A stretch of DNA of 64,000 nt, from assembly GCF_036898465.1 (NCBI RefSeq), contig NZ_JARUMJ010000001.1:5518001-5582000 (forward strand). The letters are read 5' to 3'. Of this stretch, positions 50,368 to 59,210 are shown in pieces. The stretch comes from Streptomyces sp. B21-105 (GTDB lineage: Bacteria; Actinomycetota; Actinomycetes; Streptomycetales; Streptomycetaceae). Every line of letters starts with the position of its first letter. Within the stretch, counting starts at the first letter, position 1. Position numbers and translations under genes: made by a program. The notes under the pieces are model-generated. The model saw only the letters and a program-made list of their open reading frames with translations. It did not search any database and was not told the DNA's origin.

Positions 50368-50497
50368 GTATGGTCGGGCGGGGGAGAGGTCGGCACGCGT
50401 GCGGCAGAAGAAGGGGCGGAGCTGACGCGAATGCGGTACGAGGTGCGGTCGCCTCTCCTCCTAGGATGGAGCGGAACGTGAAACGGGGGAGTGAATC

Positions 50498-50899
50498 GTG
50501 ACCGAAGGTGAGCCTGCGCACACGCGCCTGAACGAGTTGGCGGCCGACGGAGGGGGCAGAGCGCCCGGCAAGGACTTCGCGTCGACCCCTGCCCAGAAGA
50601 AGGCCGCGGCCAAAGCGATCGAGGAGCACCTGGAGCCGGACACCTCGAAGGCGGGTGCCAAAGCAGCCGAAAGCACCGGTGCGGCCGCCACGGCGTTCGG
50701 ACCCGGCGACGGCGAAGGCTGGCTCACCGGCCAGGCCTTGAAGACCGCGAAGGAGACGTGGAGCCAGCAGCTCACCACGCTGATGAACCGCCTCGGGTCG
50801 GAAAAGGCGGCTCTGCGTGCCACAGGCCTGTTGTTCCAGGGCACCGACACCGGCGTGGGATCGGGGATCCGGAATTCCTCCGTACTGGACTCGTTCTGA
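50498..50899 (+). CDS. Small Ala/Lys-rich protein of unknown function
   Basis: This 133-aa helical protein has [21 protein letters not shown] and [21 protein letters not shown]. It has no signal peptide or cysteine. The composition and position ahead of a WXG-like gene resemble the small proteins that accompany Streptomyces type VII-type secreted substrates, but there is no clear WXG motif. GTG at 50498. 39 bases separate it from the next gene. Confidence 0.65.
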   Translation: MTEGEPAHTRLNELAADGGGRAPGKDFASTPAQKKAAAKAIEEHLEPDTSKAGAKAAESTGAAATAFGPGDGEGWLTGQALKTAKETWSQQLTTLMNRLGSEKAALRATGLLFQGTDTGVGSGIRNSSVLDSF

Positions 50900-50938
50900 T
50901 CGGTTCCCGAACCACCATCTGATCGCGCGGAGTTGGCC

Positions 50939-52396
50939 TTGGCGACCTATCACGAAATCATGAGCACCGACCTGTCGAAACTCACCACGGCCGCCGGCGA
51001 CTGGGACGCCATGGCCAAGGACTTCGGCACGCTCGCGGAGAGATACCAGAAGGACGTACACGGCATCTCTCTGGGAGACACATGGATCGGCGTCAGTGCG
51101 AACGCCGGATCCGCACGCTTCGACGTGACGCTCAAGGAGTACCAGGGCGCGCAGAGCGAAGCACTCGCTGTCGCGAAGCTGCTCCGTACCGCCCACACGG
51201 AGTTCAGCAACCTGCGGAAGAAGATCGAACACACACGGGAAGAGGCGGTCCGTGCCGGCATGCGGGTGTCGGAAAACGGTGTCGTCGCCTTCGACACGTC
51301 CCGGCTCGAACCCGGCGAGTACAGCGCCTACGTCCATGACCCCGGCTACCAGGAGAGCGCCCGGAACACGGCGGCCGACTGGGCCGCGCAACTCGCCGTC
51401 GCCGTGCAGGCCGTGAACGACGCGGACGAAGGGCTCAAGCTGACCCTCGCCACCGTGATGCAGGACTCGAACCTCATCGACGGCACGATCAACGGCTTCA
51501 ACCGGGCGCCCGCTCCCAGCCCCTACCCGTCCCTGGAAGAAGCCGCGAAGGCGCAGCACATCCCGAAGGACAGGACCAAGGTCGCCGAATGGTGGCGTGA
51601 CCTCGATCCCGTCACGCGCGCCGTCCTGCTCCAGGAGAAGGGGGACGAGCTGCGCAAGGCCGGAATCATGAGCCCGCTGTACAAGTGGCATGCGCCCGAC
51701 CCCGGCTCCGGCGCATTCGACACCGAGGAGCCGACGGCCGAGGACCTGTGGTTCCTGGCGCGGGCGCAGGGCATAGCGGCAGGAGGCGATTTCACGGGAG
51801 AGAACGCAGCGTCCCGCAATATGGAGCACTACCTGAGCGCCACCGGCGAACCCCTGGATCTGGACGTGGACCGCATCCTGAAGGACGACTCAGGGTTCCG
51901 GGACGACATCGCCGTCCACATCGGCAAGAACCAGGACGACTGGCGGCAGCAAGGGCTCGACGCGTTCGAGAAGGCCGGCGGCGACAAGACCGTGGTCGTA
52001 CCGGTGGAGAGTGCGCAGGCCGGTCGGACCTTCCGGAATGACCAGTGGTACCACGCGATCGGCTCGCACCAGCAGAACGTGTCAGGAATGGTCACCGTCA
52101 GCCCCGGAGAGAACGGCAGGCCCAAGGTCACACTCGACTACCAGGCCAACGTCTGGGACCGGTACAACTGGGACGAGGGCAAGTCGACCACGTTTCCCGG
52201 CGGCGTCGTGATCCCCGACTCCGAAATGGGGCGTCTCCACAAGACGGGCCTCGCCCGCGAGTTCGACATGCGAGGCAGCAGCTCCACCTACACGTACGAC
52301 CTGAACAGCGACACACCCGCGACGACGGCCCCACCGGACCAGGGCCGCGAAGGCACCCGCGGGGACGTCTCCCGGGGCGATGAGGAGAACCGGTGA
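50939..52396 (+). CDS. WXG100-like N-terminal protein with unknown C-terminal domain
   Basis: This protein of about 485 aa has an N-terminal helical hairpin of about 200 residues (YHEIMSTDLSKLTTAAGDWD, MAKDFGTLAERYQKD, GDTWIGVSANAGS, then a long helix). This layout suggests a WXG100/ESX-type targeting domain. The C-terminal half (EAAKAQHIPKDRTKVAEWWR to NVWDRYNWDEGKSTTFPGG) is unknown and could be an effector domain. TTG at 50939 after GGAG is preferred; TTG 50933 is an alternative. Its stop overlaps the lipoprotein gene. Confidence 0.7.
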   Translation: MATYHEIMSTDLSKLTTAAGDWDAMAKDFGTLAERYQKDVHGISLGDTWIGVSANAGSARFDVTLKEYQGAQSEALAVAKLLRTAHTEFSNLRKKIEHTREEAVRAGMRVSENGVVAFDTSRLEPGEYSAYVHDPGYQESARNTAADWAAQLAVAVQAVNDADEGLKLTLATVMQDSNLIDGTINGFNRAPAPSPYPSLEEAAKAQHIPKDRTKVAEWWRDLDPVTRAVLLQEKGDELRKAGIMSPLYKWHAPDPGSGAFDTEEPTAEDLWFLARAQGIAAGGDFTGENAASRNMEHYLSATGEPLDLDVDRILKDDSGFRDDIAVHIGKNQDDWRQQGLDAFEKAGGDKTVVVPVESAQAGRTFRNDQWYHAIGSHQQNVSGMVTVSPGENGRPKVTLDYQANVWDRYNWDEGKSTTFPGGVVIPDSEMGRLHKTGLAREFDMRGSSSTYTYDLNSDTPATTAPPDQGREGTRGDVSRGDEENR

Positions 52397-52902
52397 AGAA
52401 CCGACGTGGCGCCCACCTGCTGGCGGCGCTGACAACCGCCCTCCTTCTCGTGTCGTGCTCCGGATGCGACCAGGGCGATGGCCCCGTGGCCGAGGGACGC
52501 GACTATCAGTGGGACAAGGAAGCCGGCGCCTCCGACGCGTCCGCGTTCATGAACGTGGCGATCCCGGAGGGCGCCACGCAGACCAAGGGCGCCGTCCAGA
52601 TCAATCCACAGGAGGACGTCTACCTCCTCACTTTCGTCACCAGCGAGAAAACTGCCGAGGACATCGCGGAGGATCTGCGCCCCCAAGAGCCCCTGAAGGC
52701 GCAGAAGACGGATTTTGCTCCACAGGGAGAGCTCTTCGCGCACCTCGGGCTGCCCGAGCCGCAGACGTTGAAGGGGGTGCGCTGGGCCGGGGTGTGCCCG
52801 CCCTGCGTGAGCGACCACCGCCGCAAGAAGGCGCAGTGGATCGACATCTACGTCGAGACACTTCAAGCCGATCGGGCGCGGGTCTATCTCCAGGCGTTCT
52901 GA
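52393..52902 (+). CDS. Putative lipoprotein coupled to the WXG-like gene
   Basis: This 169-aa protein has signal peptide MKNRRGAHLLAALTTALLLV and lipobox LLVSCSGC. The mature part is hydrophilic, with CPPCVSDHRRKK and no known domain. The GTG start overlaps the upstream stop (GTGA), so the pair is coupled. As a surface-anchored partner it could be an immunity or chaperone-like protein for the upstream product; this is a guess from gene order. Confidence 0.7.
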   Translation: MKNRRGAHLLAALTTALLLVSCSGCDQGDGPVAEGRDYQWDKEAGASDASAFMNVAIPEGATQTKGAVQINPQEDVYLLTFVTSEKTAEDIAEDLRPQEPLKAQKTDFAPQGELFAHLGLPEPQTLKGVRWAGVCPPCVSDHRRKKAQWIDIYVETLQADRARVYLQAF

Positions 52903-52963
52903 CCGCGCCGCGAGGCATGAGAGAAGGGCGGCCCAATACCCGCCGCCCCCTCCTCCGATCAGC

Positions 52964-53170
52964 TCAACCGCGCGCGGCCATCCGCACGAACGCGGCCCAC
53001 TGGCCGGCACCGACCGTAAGGAACCCCTCCCCCGGCCGCTTGGAGTCACGGACCAGCACGGCCGCACCGGCGTCCGCGATCTCGACACAGTCGCCGCCGT
53101 CACCCGCGCTGTAAGTGCTCTTAAACCAGTGCAGTTCGTTAACGGCAGGCTCGGGGCTGCTCGCCTTCAT
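52964..53170 (-). CDS. DUF397 domain protein (whiJ locus 1)
   Basis: This 68-aa protein has the DUF397 core ELHWFKSTYSAGDGGDCVEIA and VLVRDSKRPGEGFLTV, followed by WAAFVRMA. DUF397 proteins are the small partners of XRE-DUF5753 regulators in Streptomyces and behave like toxin-antitoxin-type pairs in studied cases. ATG at 53170 overlaps the regulator stop (ATGA). Confidence 0.9.
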   Translation of the reverse strand: MKASSPEPAVNELHWFKSTYSAGDGGDCVEIADAGAAVLVRDSKRPGEGFLTVGAGQWAAFVRMAARG

Positions 53171-54009
53171 AGCTCTCCCAACAGCTTCTCGATGAAGACC
53201 AGCGACTCCCTGGGAGTCAACGCCTGCGCTCGGAGAACGCCGTACGTCGCTTCCCTCGGGCTGACCTTCTTCGGGTCCGCGAGCAGGGTGCTCATGCCCT
53301 GCACTTCCATGTAAGCCATCCTGCGCTGATCCTTCGAGTGGATCAATGTGAACGGCCCAGCCAGACCTGCGTGCTCTTCGCGTTCCGTCGGCATGACCTG
53401 CATCTCGACGTTGCGCTGATGCCCGTAGATCAGAAGCTGCTCCAACTGCCCTCGCCATACCTCTCGGCCACCAAGAGGCCTCCGCAACACGTGCTCCTCG
53501 ATGACGAAGCTCAGCAGTGGAGCGGGGCGCCGCGAGAAGAGCTTCTGCCGCTCCAACCTGGCGGCCACACCCTGCTCGATCGCCTCCTCGTCCAAGAGCG
53601 GTCGCCACATCCGGAAGACCGCCCGCGCATACTCTTCCGTCTGCAACAGCCCCTTGATCACATGGCTGATGTAGGCATGCAATTCAACTGCCTCCGCCTC
53701 CAGCTCCGCGTACCGACGGAAGAACGACGGATACCGCGCCTTCGCCACCTCCGGCTTCATCGCAGCGAGCACGCCCCTCGCCCCCACCGCCCGATCCACC
53801 ACTTCGATCAGGTCCGGCTTCGGAATCCGCCGCCCCTGCTCCACCGCCGCGATCTGAGCCTCGCCGTATCCGACCCGATCCCCCAACTGCGCCTGCGTGA
53901 GCCCGGCCACCTCCCGCATCAGCTTCATCTGACGCCCGAAGCCGCGCAGGAAGTCCCCGTCCGCCTCAGGCTCCGCGCCACCCGCGCCCGAGTCCGCGCC
54001 ACTGCCCAT
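53167..54009 (-). CDS. XRE family regulator with DUF5753 domain (whiJ locus 1)
   Basis: This 280-aa protein has an N-terminal XRE helix-turn-helix (about residues 28-68, with GLTQAQLGDRVGYGEAQIAA) and a C-terminal DUF5753 domain with LLQTEEYARAVFRMW, LSFVIEEHVLRRPLGG and the family ending ALTPRESLVFIEKLLGEL. WhiJ-type regulators affect development and antibiotic production. It is coupled to DUF397 downstream and divergent from a winged-helix gene. Confidence 0.92.
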   Translation of the reverse strand: MGSGADSGAGGAEPEADGDFLRGFGRQMKLMREVAGLTQAQLGDRVGYGEAQIAAVEQGRRIPKPDLIEVVDRAVGARGVLAAMKPEVAKARYPSFFRRYAELEAEAVELHAYISHVIKGLLQTEEYARAVFRMWRPLLDEEAIEQGVAARLERQKLFSRRPAPLLSFVIEEHVLRRPLGGREVWRGQLEQLLIYGHQRNVEMQVMPTEREEHAGLAGPFTLIHSKDQRRMAYMEVQGMSTLLADPKKVSPREATYGVLRAQALTPRESLVFIEKLLGEL

Positions 54010-54249
54010 CCCGCCTCGCTCCCTCGCGACTCCGCTGTCCGTGATCGCAGGTTAGGAGCGGCCCTGCTCAACAGCAGTTCGAACGACACAAGTTGGTTCG
54101 TGTGGGTGAATGCCCAGCGAAAGCTTTCTTCACTCAACGCGTCCAGGCGCACACTTTCCGTGCTGTACCGTCAGCACAAATACGGCCCCCGCAACGGCTG
54201 GAACCGTTCGCGAGGGCCTGAACCACCAGTGGAAGTAAGGGCTCCCACC

Positions 54250-55194
54250 GTGATTTACCGTCACCATATCGCGCCCCCGCGCGCCTTCACCCAGTTCTCC
54301 CACGACCTCATCCGGCATCCCCGGCTCTCCTCCGACGCCGTTCGACTCCTCACCTGGCAGCTCTCCCTCCCCGAGGGAGCGCGCGAACCCCTCTCGCGCA
54401 CCGCCGAACGCGCCAACATCGGAGCGACCGCCTTCACCCGCGCCAAACGCCAGCTCAAAGACGAAGGCTTCGTGCACGAGCGCCGCCTGCAAGGCCCCGG
54501 CGGCCACTGGGTCACCCAACAGCTCGTCTCCAGCGTCCCGTTGAAGCCTGCCGAGGCCGCCAAGATCCTCGCGCGGATGCCCGTCGCACCGGCATCGTCC
54601 GTATCGCCGCAGGTCGCACCGAGTCCTCAACCTCCGACCGTCGGTGACCCGACCCCTCCGCCGCCCGACGGCTATCCCATTGGCGACACCCCGGAGAACA
54701 CCCCCAACCGTCCCCCCAAACCCCCCACCGGCACACCCGCAAGCCCGGAACCGAGCCCGGAGCCGAGCCCGGAAACCCTCGCCGCCGCCACCACCCTCGT
54801 CGCCGCCTACCCGACCCTCTCCCCCGACCTGCGTCACATCCCCCACCCCATGCGGGCGGAGCTGACCGCCCTCACCGCCCGCTGGCTGGAAGCCGGGCAC
54901 CCGCCCACCGTCATCCGCACGCACATCCTTCGCGGCCTCCCCAACGACGGCACCCTCGTCCACAGCCCCGGCGGCCTGTTCCGACACCTCCTCCGCGAGG
55001 TCCCACCGCCGCCCGCCACCACCCCCGCCCCCAGCCCCACATCCCCATCCCCCGACCGCACCCCCGGCCCCCGCCTCTCCGCCCGCCTGACAGGCACCCG
55101 CGAATGCGAAGGCCGCCACATCCAACCCAGACTCTTCCGCCCGGTCGGCGACGAGAACCTGTGTCCGGCATGCACCGCCTTCCCCGTCCGATGA
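54250..55194 (+). CDS. Winged-helix DNA-binding protein (whiJ locus 1)
   Basis: This 314-aa protein has an N-terminal winged helix (about residues 8-95: FTQFSHDLIRHPRLSSDAVR, ERANIGATAFTRAKRQLKDE, GFVHERRL). A long Pro-rich linker follows, then a helical segment (PTLSPDLRHIPHPMRAELTA) and a Cys-containing C-terminus (CPACTAFPVR). This is the orfA-like partner often seen beside XRE-DUF5753 and DUF397 genes. GTG at 54250. It shares the 240-bp divergent region 54010-54249 with the regulator, which shows no other gene. Confidence 0.8.
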   Translation: MIYRHHIAPPRAFTQFSHDLIRHPRLSSDAVRLLTWQLSLPEGAREPLSRTAERANIGATAFTRAKRQLKDEGFVHERRLQGPGGHWVTQQLVSSVPLKPAEAAKILARMPVAPASSVSPQVAPSPQPPTVGDPTPPPPDGYPIGDTPENTPNRPPKPPTGTPASPEPSPEPSPETLAAATTLVAAYPTLSPDLRHIPHPMRAELTALTARWLEAGHPPTVIRTHILRGLPNDGTLVHSPGGLFRHLLREVPPPPATTPAPSPTSPSPDRTPGPRLSARLTGTRECEGRHIQPRLFRPVGDENLCPACTAFPVR

Positions 55195-55382
55195 GAGCTC
55201 CCGGCCTCTGGCAGCCCGGAGGTCGGGGCACCGGAGACGGGCGGTTCGACCGAGGTCCGTATCCGTCACCAGGGTTTCTTTCGAGTGACAAGCCTGCGGG
55301 AAAGAGACCAGCATGGTGGTGGGCTTCGCGTACCTTGACACCTCGCGGGTCCTGCAACATCGACGCCGGGAGGAGGGACGAC

Positions 55383-56207
55383 ATGAGGATCGAGCTCGCG
55401 CTCAAGCTGCGAGGTCCGCACGCGGGGATGGATGCCCAGGATTCCCTGCGGTCCATGCAGACCGTGCTGTCCCTCCTGCGCGAGTTGGAGGTCACGGAGA
55501 CGGCTCGACCGAGCGAGGAAGGGACCCGTTGGACGTTCAACGAGCTCCGGCTCGGCAGCGTCGCCTGCGTTCTCGAGCCCCTGCGCATCGCCGAGCACTC
55601 CACCTACGAGGTGGTGGAGCGCGTGCTCCACACCGCCGTGACAGGGCTGCACGAGGCAGAGTCCAGTGAGCGCATCCCCACCGGCTGGACCTTCCGGGCC
55701 GCAAACCTCGGGCAGCGGGTCGCCAGGTCCCTCGGCGCGTCGCCGGATGTCGGGATGTTCGTCGAGGTGAGGGGGAACGGGGTGGCCCTTCGCTCTGCGG
55801 AGGTCACCCAACGAGCCGCCCTGAACCTGGGCCGCGCCACAAAGGCCCGCTTCCTGACAGTCGGCTCCCGGCGGGGACGCCTGAGCGGACTGGAGGAGGG
55901 AAAACGACAGCACCATCCCCGGGCTCTGCTGCGCACCGAGGTCGGCGGCGAGGTGATCCCCGTGTACTTCGGTGACGACCTCGACCCCGAACTCCGGCGG
56001 GCATGGCGGCGTGACCGCGTGGAGGTGACAGGGGAGATCACCGAGAACGCGCAGGGGCAGAGCGTCCGCATGCGGGCGACCGATGTCGAACTGCTACCGA
56101 CGGAGCCGCTGCTGTCGGACGAAGAGCTGCGGGCCGGGTTCTGGCCGGACATGACGGGCGGGCAGGACGCGGTGGACTACCTGGAGGCCCTGCGTGGGGA
56201 GAAGTGA
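55383..56207 (+). CDS. Unknown protein coupled to a PIN-domain gene
   Basis: This 274-aa protein starts MRIELALKLRGPHAGMDAQDS and has RWTFNELRLGSVACVLEPL and GGEVIPVYFGDDLDPELRRA, and ends GGQDAVDYLEALRGEK. I recognise no domain, signal peptide or membrane segment. ATG at 55383. The PIN gene starts 14 bases inside its 3' end, so the two are translationally coupled. By position it may be the regulatory or antitoxin partner, but it is much longer than known VapB-type antitoxins and has no obvious DNA-binding motif. Confidence 0.75.
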   Translation: MRIELALKLRGPHAGMDAQDSLRSMQTVLSLLRELEVTETARPSEEGTRWTFNELRLGSVACVLEPLRIAEHSTYEVVERVLHTAVTGLHEAESSERIPTGWTFRAANLGQRVARSLGASPDVGMFVEVRGNGVALRSAEVTQRAALNLGRATKARFLTVGSRRGRLSGLEEGKRQHHPRALLRTEVGGEVIPVYFGDDLDPELRRAWRRDRVEVTGEITENAQGQSVRMRATDVELLPTEPLLSDEELRAGFWPDMTGGQDAVDYLEALRGEK

Positions 56208-56658
56208 CCGTCCCGCTTCGGTGTACTTGGACGCCAACTGCTTCATCGACTGGGCGCAGGGAACGGGCAGCGCACGCGAGGCCGAGAGCATGCTGCGGGC
56301 CGGCAAAGCCGGGCACGTGCGGCTGCACACCTCGACGCTCACTTTCGCAGAGGCGCGGGGCACCAGCGCAAGCGACCACCGGCTTCGTATCCGGGCGCTG
56401 CTCCAGGAGCCCTACATCACTCTCGTCGAAGTGACCCGACGCGTCGGCCTCCTCGCGAACGACATCACCGCCGAACGCCCGAAGATCAAGGGTGCTGACG
56501 CGATCCACCTGGCGTCCGCGTGCTTTGCCAAAGTCGATGTTCTGGTGACGCGCAACTTCCGCGACTTCAAACCGGATGACCTGTACCGAGGCGTTCTGCT
56601 GCGGATGCCCTTCGAGTTCGGGGGCGAGGGGCTGTTCGCGGCATCGGACATCGGTTGA
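56194..56658 (+). CDS. PIN-domain ribonuclease-like protein
   Basis: This 154-aa protein has the PIN acidic residues: first Asp in SVYLDANCFIDWA, a Glu in TFAEARG, and Asp residues in IKGADAIHLASACFAKVDVLVTRN, split as KGADAIHLASA and DVLVTRNFRDF. PIN toxins of VapC type cleave tRNA or rRNA. The GTG at 56194 follows GGAGG at 6 bases; a GTG at 56221 would start directly at the PIN core. The upstream 274-aa gene overlaps it. Confidence 0.85.
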   Translation: MGRSDRPASVYLDANCFIDWAQGTGSAREAESMLRAGKAGHVRLHTSTLTFAEARGTSASDHRLRIRALLQEPYITLVEVTRRVGLLANDITAERPKIKGADAIHLASACFAKVDVLVTRNFRDFKPDDLYRGVLLRMPFEFGGEGLFAASDIG

Positions 56659-56769
56659 CGATCTGGGCCGGGTGAGCAGGGGACGAGGTTCACCGCCGCT
56701 TTCACCGGCCGTGTCACGTCTAGGTAGCCCCACCGTGGACGCGACCTCCCGACCCGCCGTGACGCCAGG

Positions 56770-57276
56770 TCACGCCGCCTCCGCCTCCTCTGCGGCCCGG
56801 CGGGCGAGCCGGTGCGCCTCGGGCAGGGCGTCGGGCGTCGTCAACGGCAGGCGTACGGCATGCGCGTTGTCCGCCTGGACGTTGCGCGCGGCGGCGTAAC
56901 GGCAGCCCTCCGCGGCCTCGAGCGGCAGACGGAAGTCGAGGTACGCACGGTCCGGGCGCACATAGCAGTAGGCGCCGACCTTGCGCGGTCCGGGCACGTA
57001 CAGCTTCACGTAGCTCGTCTTCTCGGTGCCGAGCTCGGCGACGGCCCCGTGCTCACGGACCTCCTTCTCCACGAAGGAGACGAAGAGGTCGGCGTACTGC
57101 GACGCCGCCCGGTTCCGCAGCAGCGCGAGCACCTCCGGGTCCAGCACGGACGGGGCCGACGCCTCGGCCGTACGCGCCATGGCGTGCAGGCTGAACTCGG
57201 CCCCGTGTGCGGCCAACGCGTCGATCAACGCGGGCAGCTCTTCCGGGCTCGCATGAATGCTGACCTTGATCACCAC
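56770..57276 (-). CDS. Conserved-looking protein of unknown function (168 aa)
   Basis: The protein starts VIKVSIHASPEELPALIDAL. The middle is a helical region (VLALLRNRAASQYADLFVSF), and the C-terminal half is beta-rich with SYVKLYVPGPRKVGAYCYVR, AYLDFRLPLEAAEG and NVQADNAHAVRLPL. No known catalytic motif is seen. GTG at 57276 follows GAAGGAG. It is monocistronic. Confidence 0.65.
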   Translation of the reverse strand: MVIKVSIHASPEELPALIDALAAHGAEFSLHAMARTAEASAPSVLDPEVLALLRNRAASQYADLFVSFVEKEVREHGAVAELGTEKTSYVKLYVPGPRKVGAYCYVRPDRAYLDFRLPLEAAEGCRYAAARNVQADNAHAVRLPLTTPDALPEAHRLARRAAEEAEAA

Positions 57277-57496
57277 AGTGCACTCTCCTTCGACCGGACC
57301 CCGGCGGCCCGCTCACGCACAGCCTAGCCGCTACTGACGACCTACTGCTAGCAGCTTTTCGATGCTTTCCGCGAACTGCTCGCTTCTGTTCTGGGCATCC
57401 CGACAGCCCCGACACCACTCCGCCCGACCCCCACAGATCCGGGCCGTGCCACCGTTTCCCCTGGTCACTGACGCCACAAAACGGGATCTTCGGGCC

Positions 57497-57988
57497 ATGC
57501 GAACCCCACTCCCCGACATCACTCCCGACCACCACCGGCACCACGACCGCGCCCACGATCACGACCGCGAAGCACCGCTCTCCCTCCGGTTCAGCGCGAC
57601 CCCACGCGGCGCCCGCCTCGCCCGACGGCTCGCCGCACAACAGATGGACGCCTGGGGATGGCCGTACGGCGGCCCGGCCAATGACGCCGTCGAACTGGTC
57701 GTCGCCGAGCTGGCGGCGAACGCCGTCACCCACGGTCGCGTCGCGGGCCGGGACGCGGAACTGCGACTACGCCGCCATGGGAGCGGACGGGTGCGGGTGG
57801 AGGTCAGCGACACCCGCGGGGAGCGGTTGCCCGGGCAGGAGTCCGCCGAACCCGACGCGGAACACGGACGTGGGCTGATCCTCGTGGCCGCGCTCTGCGA
57901 GACGTGGGGTGTCGTCCCGCGTCCGGGCGGGCCCGGCAAGACCGTGTGGGCCGTGGTCGCCGCACCGCCGCTGACGGACCACGGCTGA
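57497..57988 (+). CDS. HATPase domain protein (anti-sigma-like ATPase)
   Basis: This 163-aa protein has a His/Asp-rich N-terminus, then RFSATPRGARLARRLAAQQM, the N box VVAELAANAVTHGRV and the G box EHGRGLILVAALCETWG, ending GKTVWAVVAAPP. These match the GHKL ATPases (RsbW-like) found near whiJ-type loci, where partners are unknown. ATG at 57497. Intact, unlike the related gene at 60337-60758. Confidence 0.88.
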   Translation: MRTPLPDITPDHHRHHDRAHDHDREAPLSLRFSATPRGARLARRLAAQQMDAWGWPYGGPANDAVELVVAELAANAVTHGRVAGRDAELRLRRHGSGRVRVEVSDTRGERLPGQESAEPDAEHGRGLILVAALCETWGVVPRPGGPGKTVWAVVAAPPLTDHG

Positions 57989-57999
57989 GCGGACCGGCG

Positions 58000-58497
58000 T
58001 CAGCCGGCCACCCTCGGCACGCCCCCCTTGCGGCCCACGTTGAAGGCGATGCGGTAGACGTCCGGCAGGTCGATCCGGCCGTCACGGCGGCGACGCATCA
58101 CGCCCAGCGAGATCAACTCCTCGATCAGCAGCTCCGGGTTCTCCGGATGACGCGGGCCGGTGCGGACCAGCGTCTCGTCGGCGGGGTCGCCGGGCACGTA
58201 CCGCTCGGCCTCCTTGCGCAAGGCTTCCACGAGCCGGGACTCCTCCCACAGAGCCTCCACCTTCTCCTGCTCGACCGGCACCTGGCGGCCCGCCAGCGGT
58301 TCGATCGCCCGCCTCACCCACGGCATGTCCTCGCCGACCTCGGCGACCCGCGTCTCCGATGCCGTCTGCACCCCACGCCGGATCCCTTCGTGATGGAGCG
58401 CGAACTCATGGCCCGCGTACTGGTCCCGGGTCTCCGCCAGGGCCTTCTGCAACGCGCTCAGGAAACTGCGCGGGCTGACCTGCTCGACCCCGTCCAT
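58000..58497 (-). pseudogene. C-terminal remnant of a P-loop ATPase-type protein
   Basis: The 165-aa reading frame (MDGVEQVSPRSFLSALQKAL, FALHHEGIRRGVQTASETRV, VGEDMPWVRRAIEPL) looks like the C-terminal part of a large ATPase of the Sll1717 type, recalled from memory. No Walker motif is present, and the frame stays open upstream of 58497 with unrelated Pro-rich codons (ending PAPANHL). The original N-terminal part seems to have been replaced by the Uma2 gene. It could also be a real short gene. Confidence 0.45.
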
Positions 58498-58567
58498 CAG
58501 GTGGTTGGCCGGCGCGGGAGGGCGGGCCCATGGGGCGGGGTAGCGGGGGAGACCTTGGTGGAGCCGG

Positions 58568-59161
58568 TCAGTCGGGGTAGCGGGGGAGATCCTCGGTGGA
58601 AACGGTCCAGTCCGCGACGGTGACGTCCTCGCCGTAGACGAAGTCCTTGCGCGTGGCGTAGCGGGGACCGTCGGGGGTGGGGTGGATGTCGCTGAGGACC
58701 GCGCCCGTTCCGGTGCGGGGGTCGAAGATCGCGTAGACGGGGATGCCCATCAGCGGGTAGTCGCGCACCTTGCTGACCCAGTCGTTGTCCGGGTTGGAGC
58801 GGGAGACCACCTCGATGGCGGCGACGAGTGACCGGGGATCGAAGGAGCCCTCTCCCTCCATGTCCGCCTCGGCGATCACCATCACATCGGGACGGCGCAT
58901 GATGCCCTCGGGTTCGTCCTCCACGTCGGGTTCACCCGTGTGGGCCACGATCTCGGCCGGCATCGCCTTTTCCAGGCGCTTCCGGACGCGCAGCACGGTG
59001 AGCTCGTGCGGCCTCGTGGGCGACATCATGTCGAGGACGATCCCTTGCTTGGTGATCTCGAACCTGCCGGGGAGGTTGTCGTCCGTCGACTCCACGAAGT
59101 CCCGCATGGCCCGGTAGAGGAGGGAGGCACCGTGCTGCGTGTGGTCCGAGGCGATGGTCAT
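58568..59161 (-). CDS. Uma2 family endonuclease-like protein
   Basis: This 197-aa PD-(D/E)XK-like protein of the DUF820/Uma2 family has GRFEITKQGIVLDMMSPTRP, IMRRPDVMVIAEADM and LVAAIEVVSRSNPDNDWVSK, followed by YPLMGIPVYAIFDPRTG. The family is abundant in Streptomyces and cyanobacteria; nuclease activity is not shown. ATG at 59161. Confidence 0.88.
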   Translation of the reverse strand: MTIASDHTQHGASLLYRAMRDFVESTDDNLPGRFEITKQGIVLDMMSPTRPHELTVLRVRKRLEKAMPAEIVAHTGEPDVEDEPEGIMRRPDVMVIAEADMEGEGSFDPRSLVAAIEVVSRSNPDNDWVSKVRDYPLMGIPVYAIFDPRTGTGAVLSDIHPTPDGPRYATRKDFVYGEDVTVADWTVSTEDLPRYPD

Positions 59162-59210
59162 GGCGCTCGCTCCTCGTCGGTGCCCGGGGGCAAGGATCGT
59201 CACGCTCATG

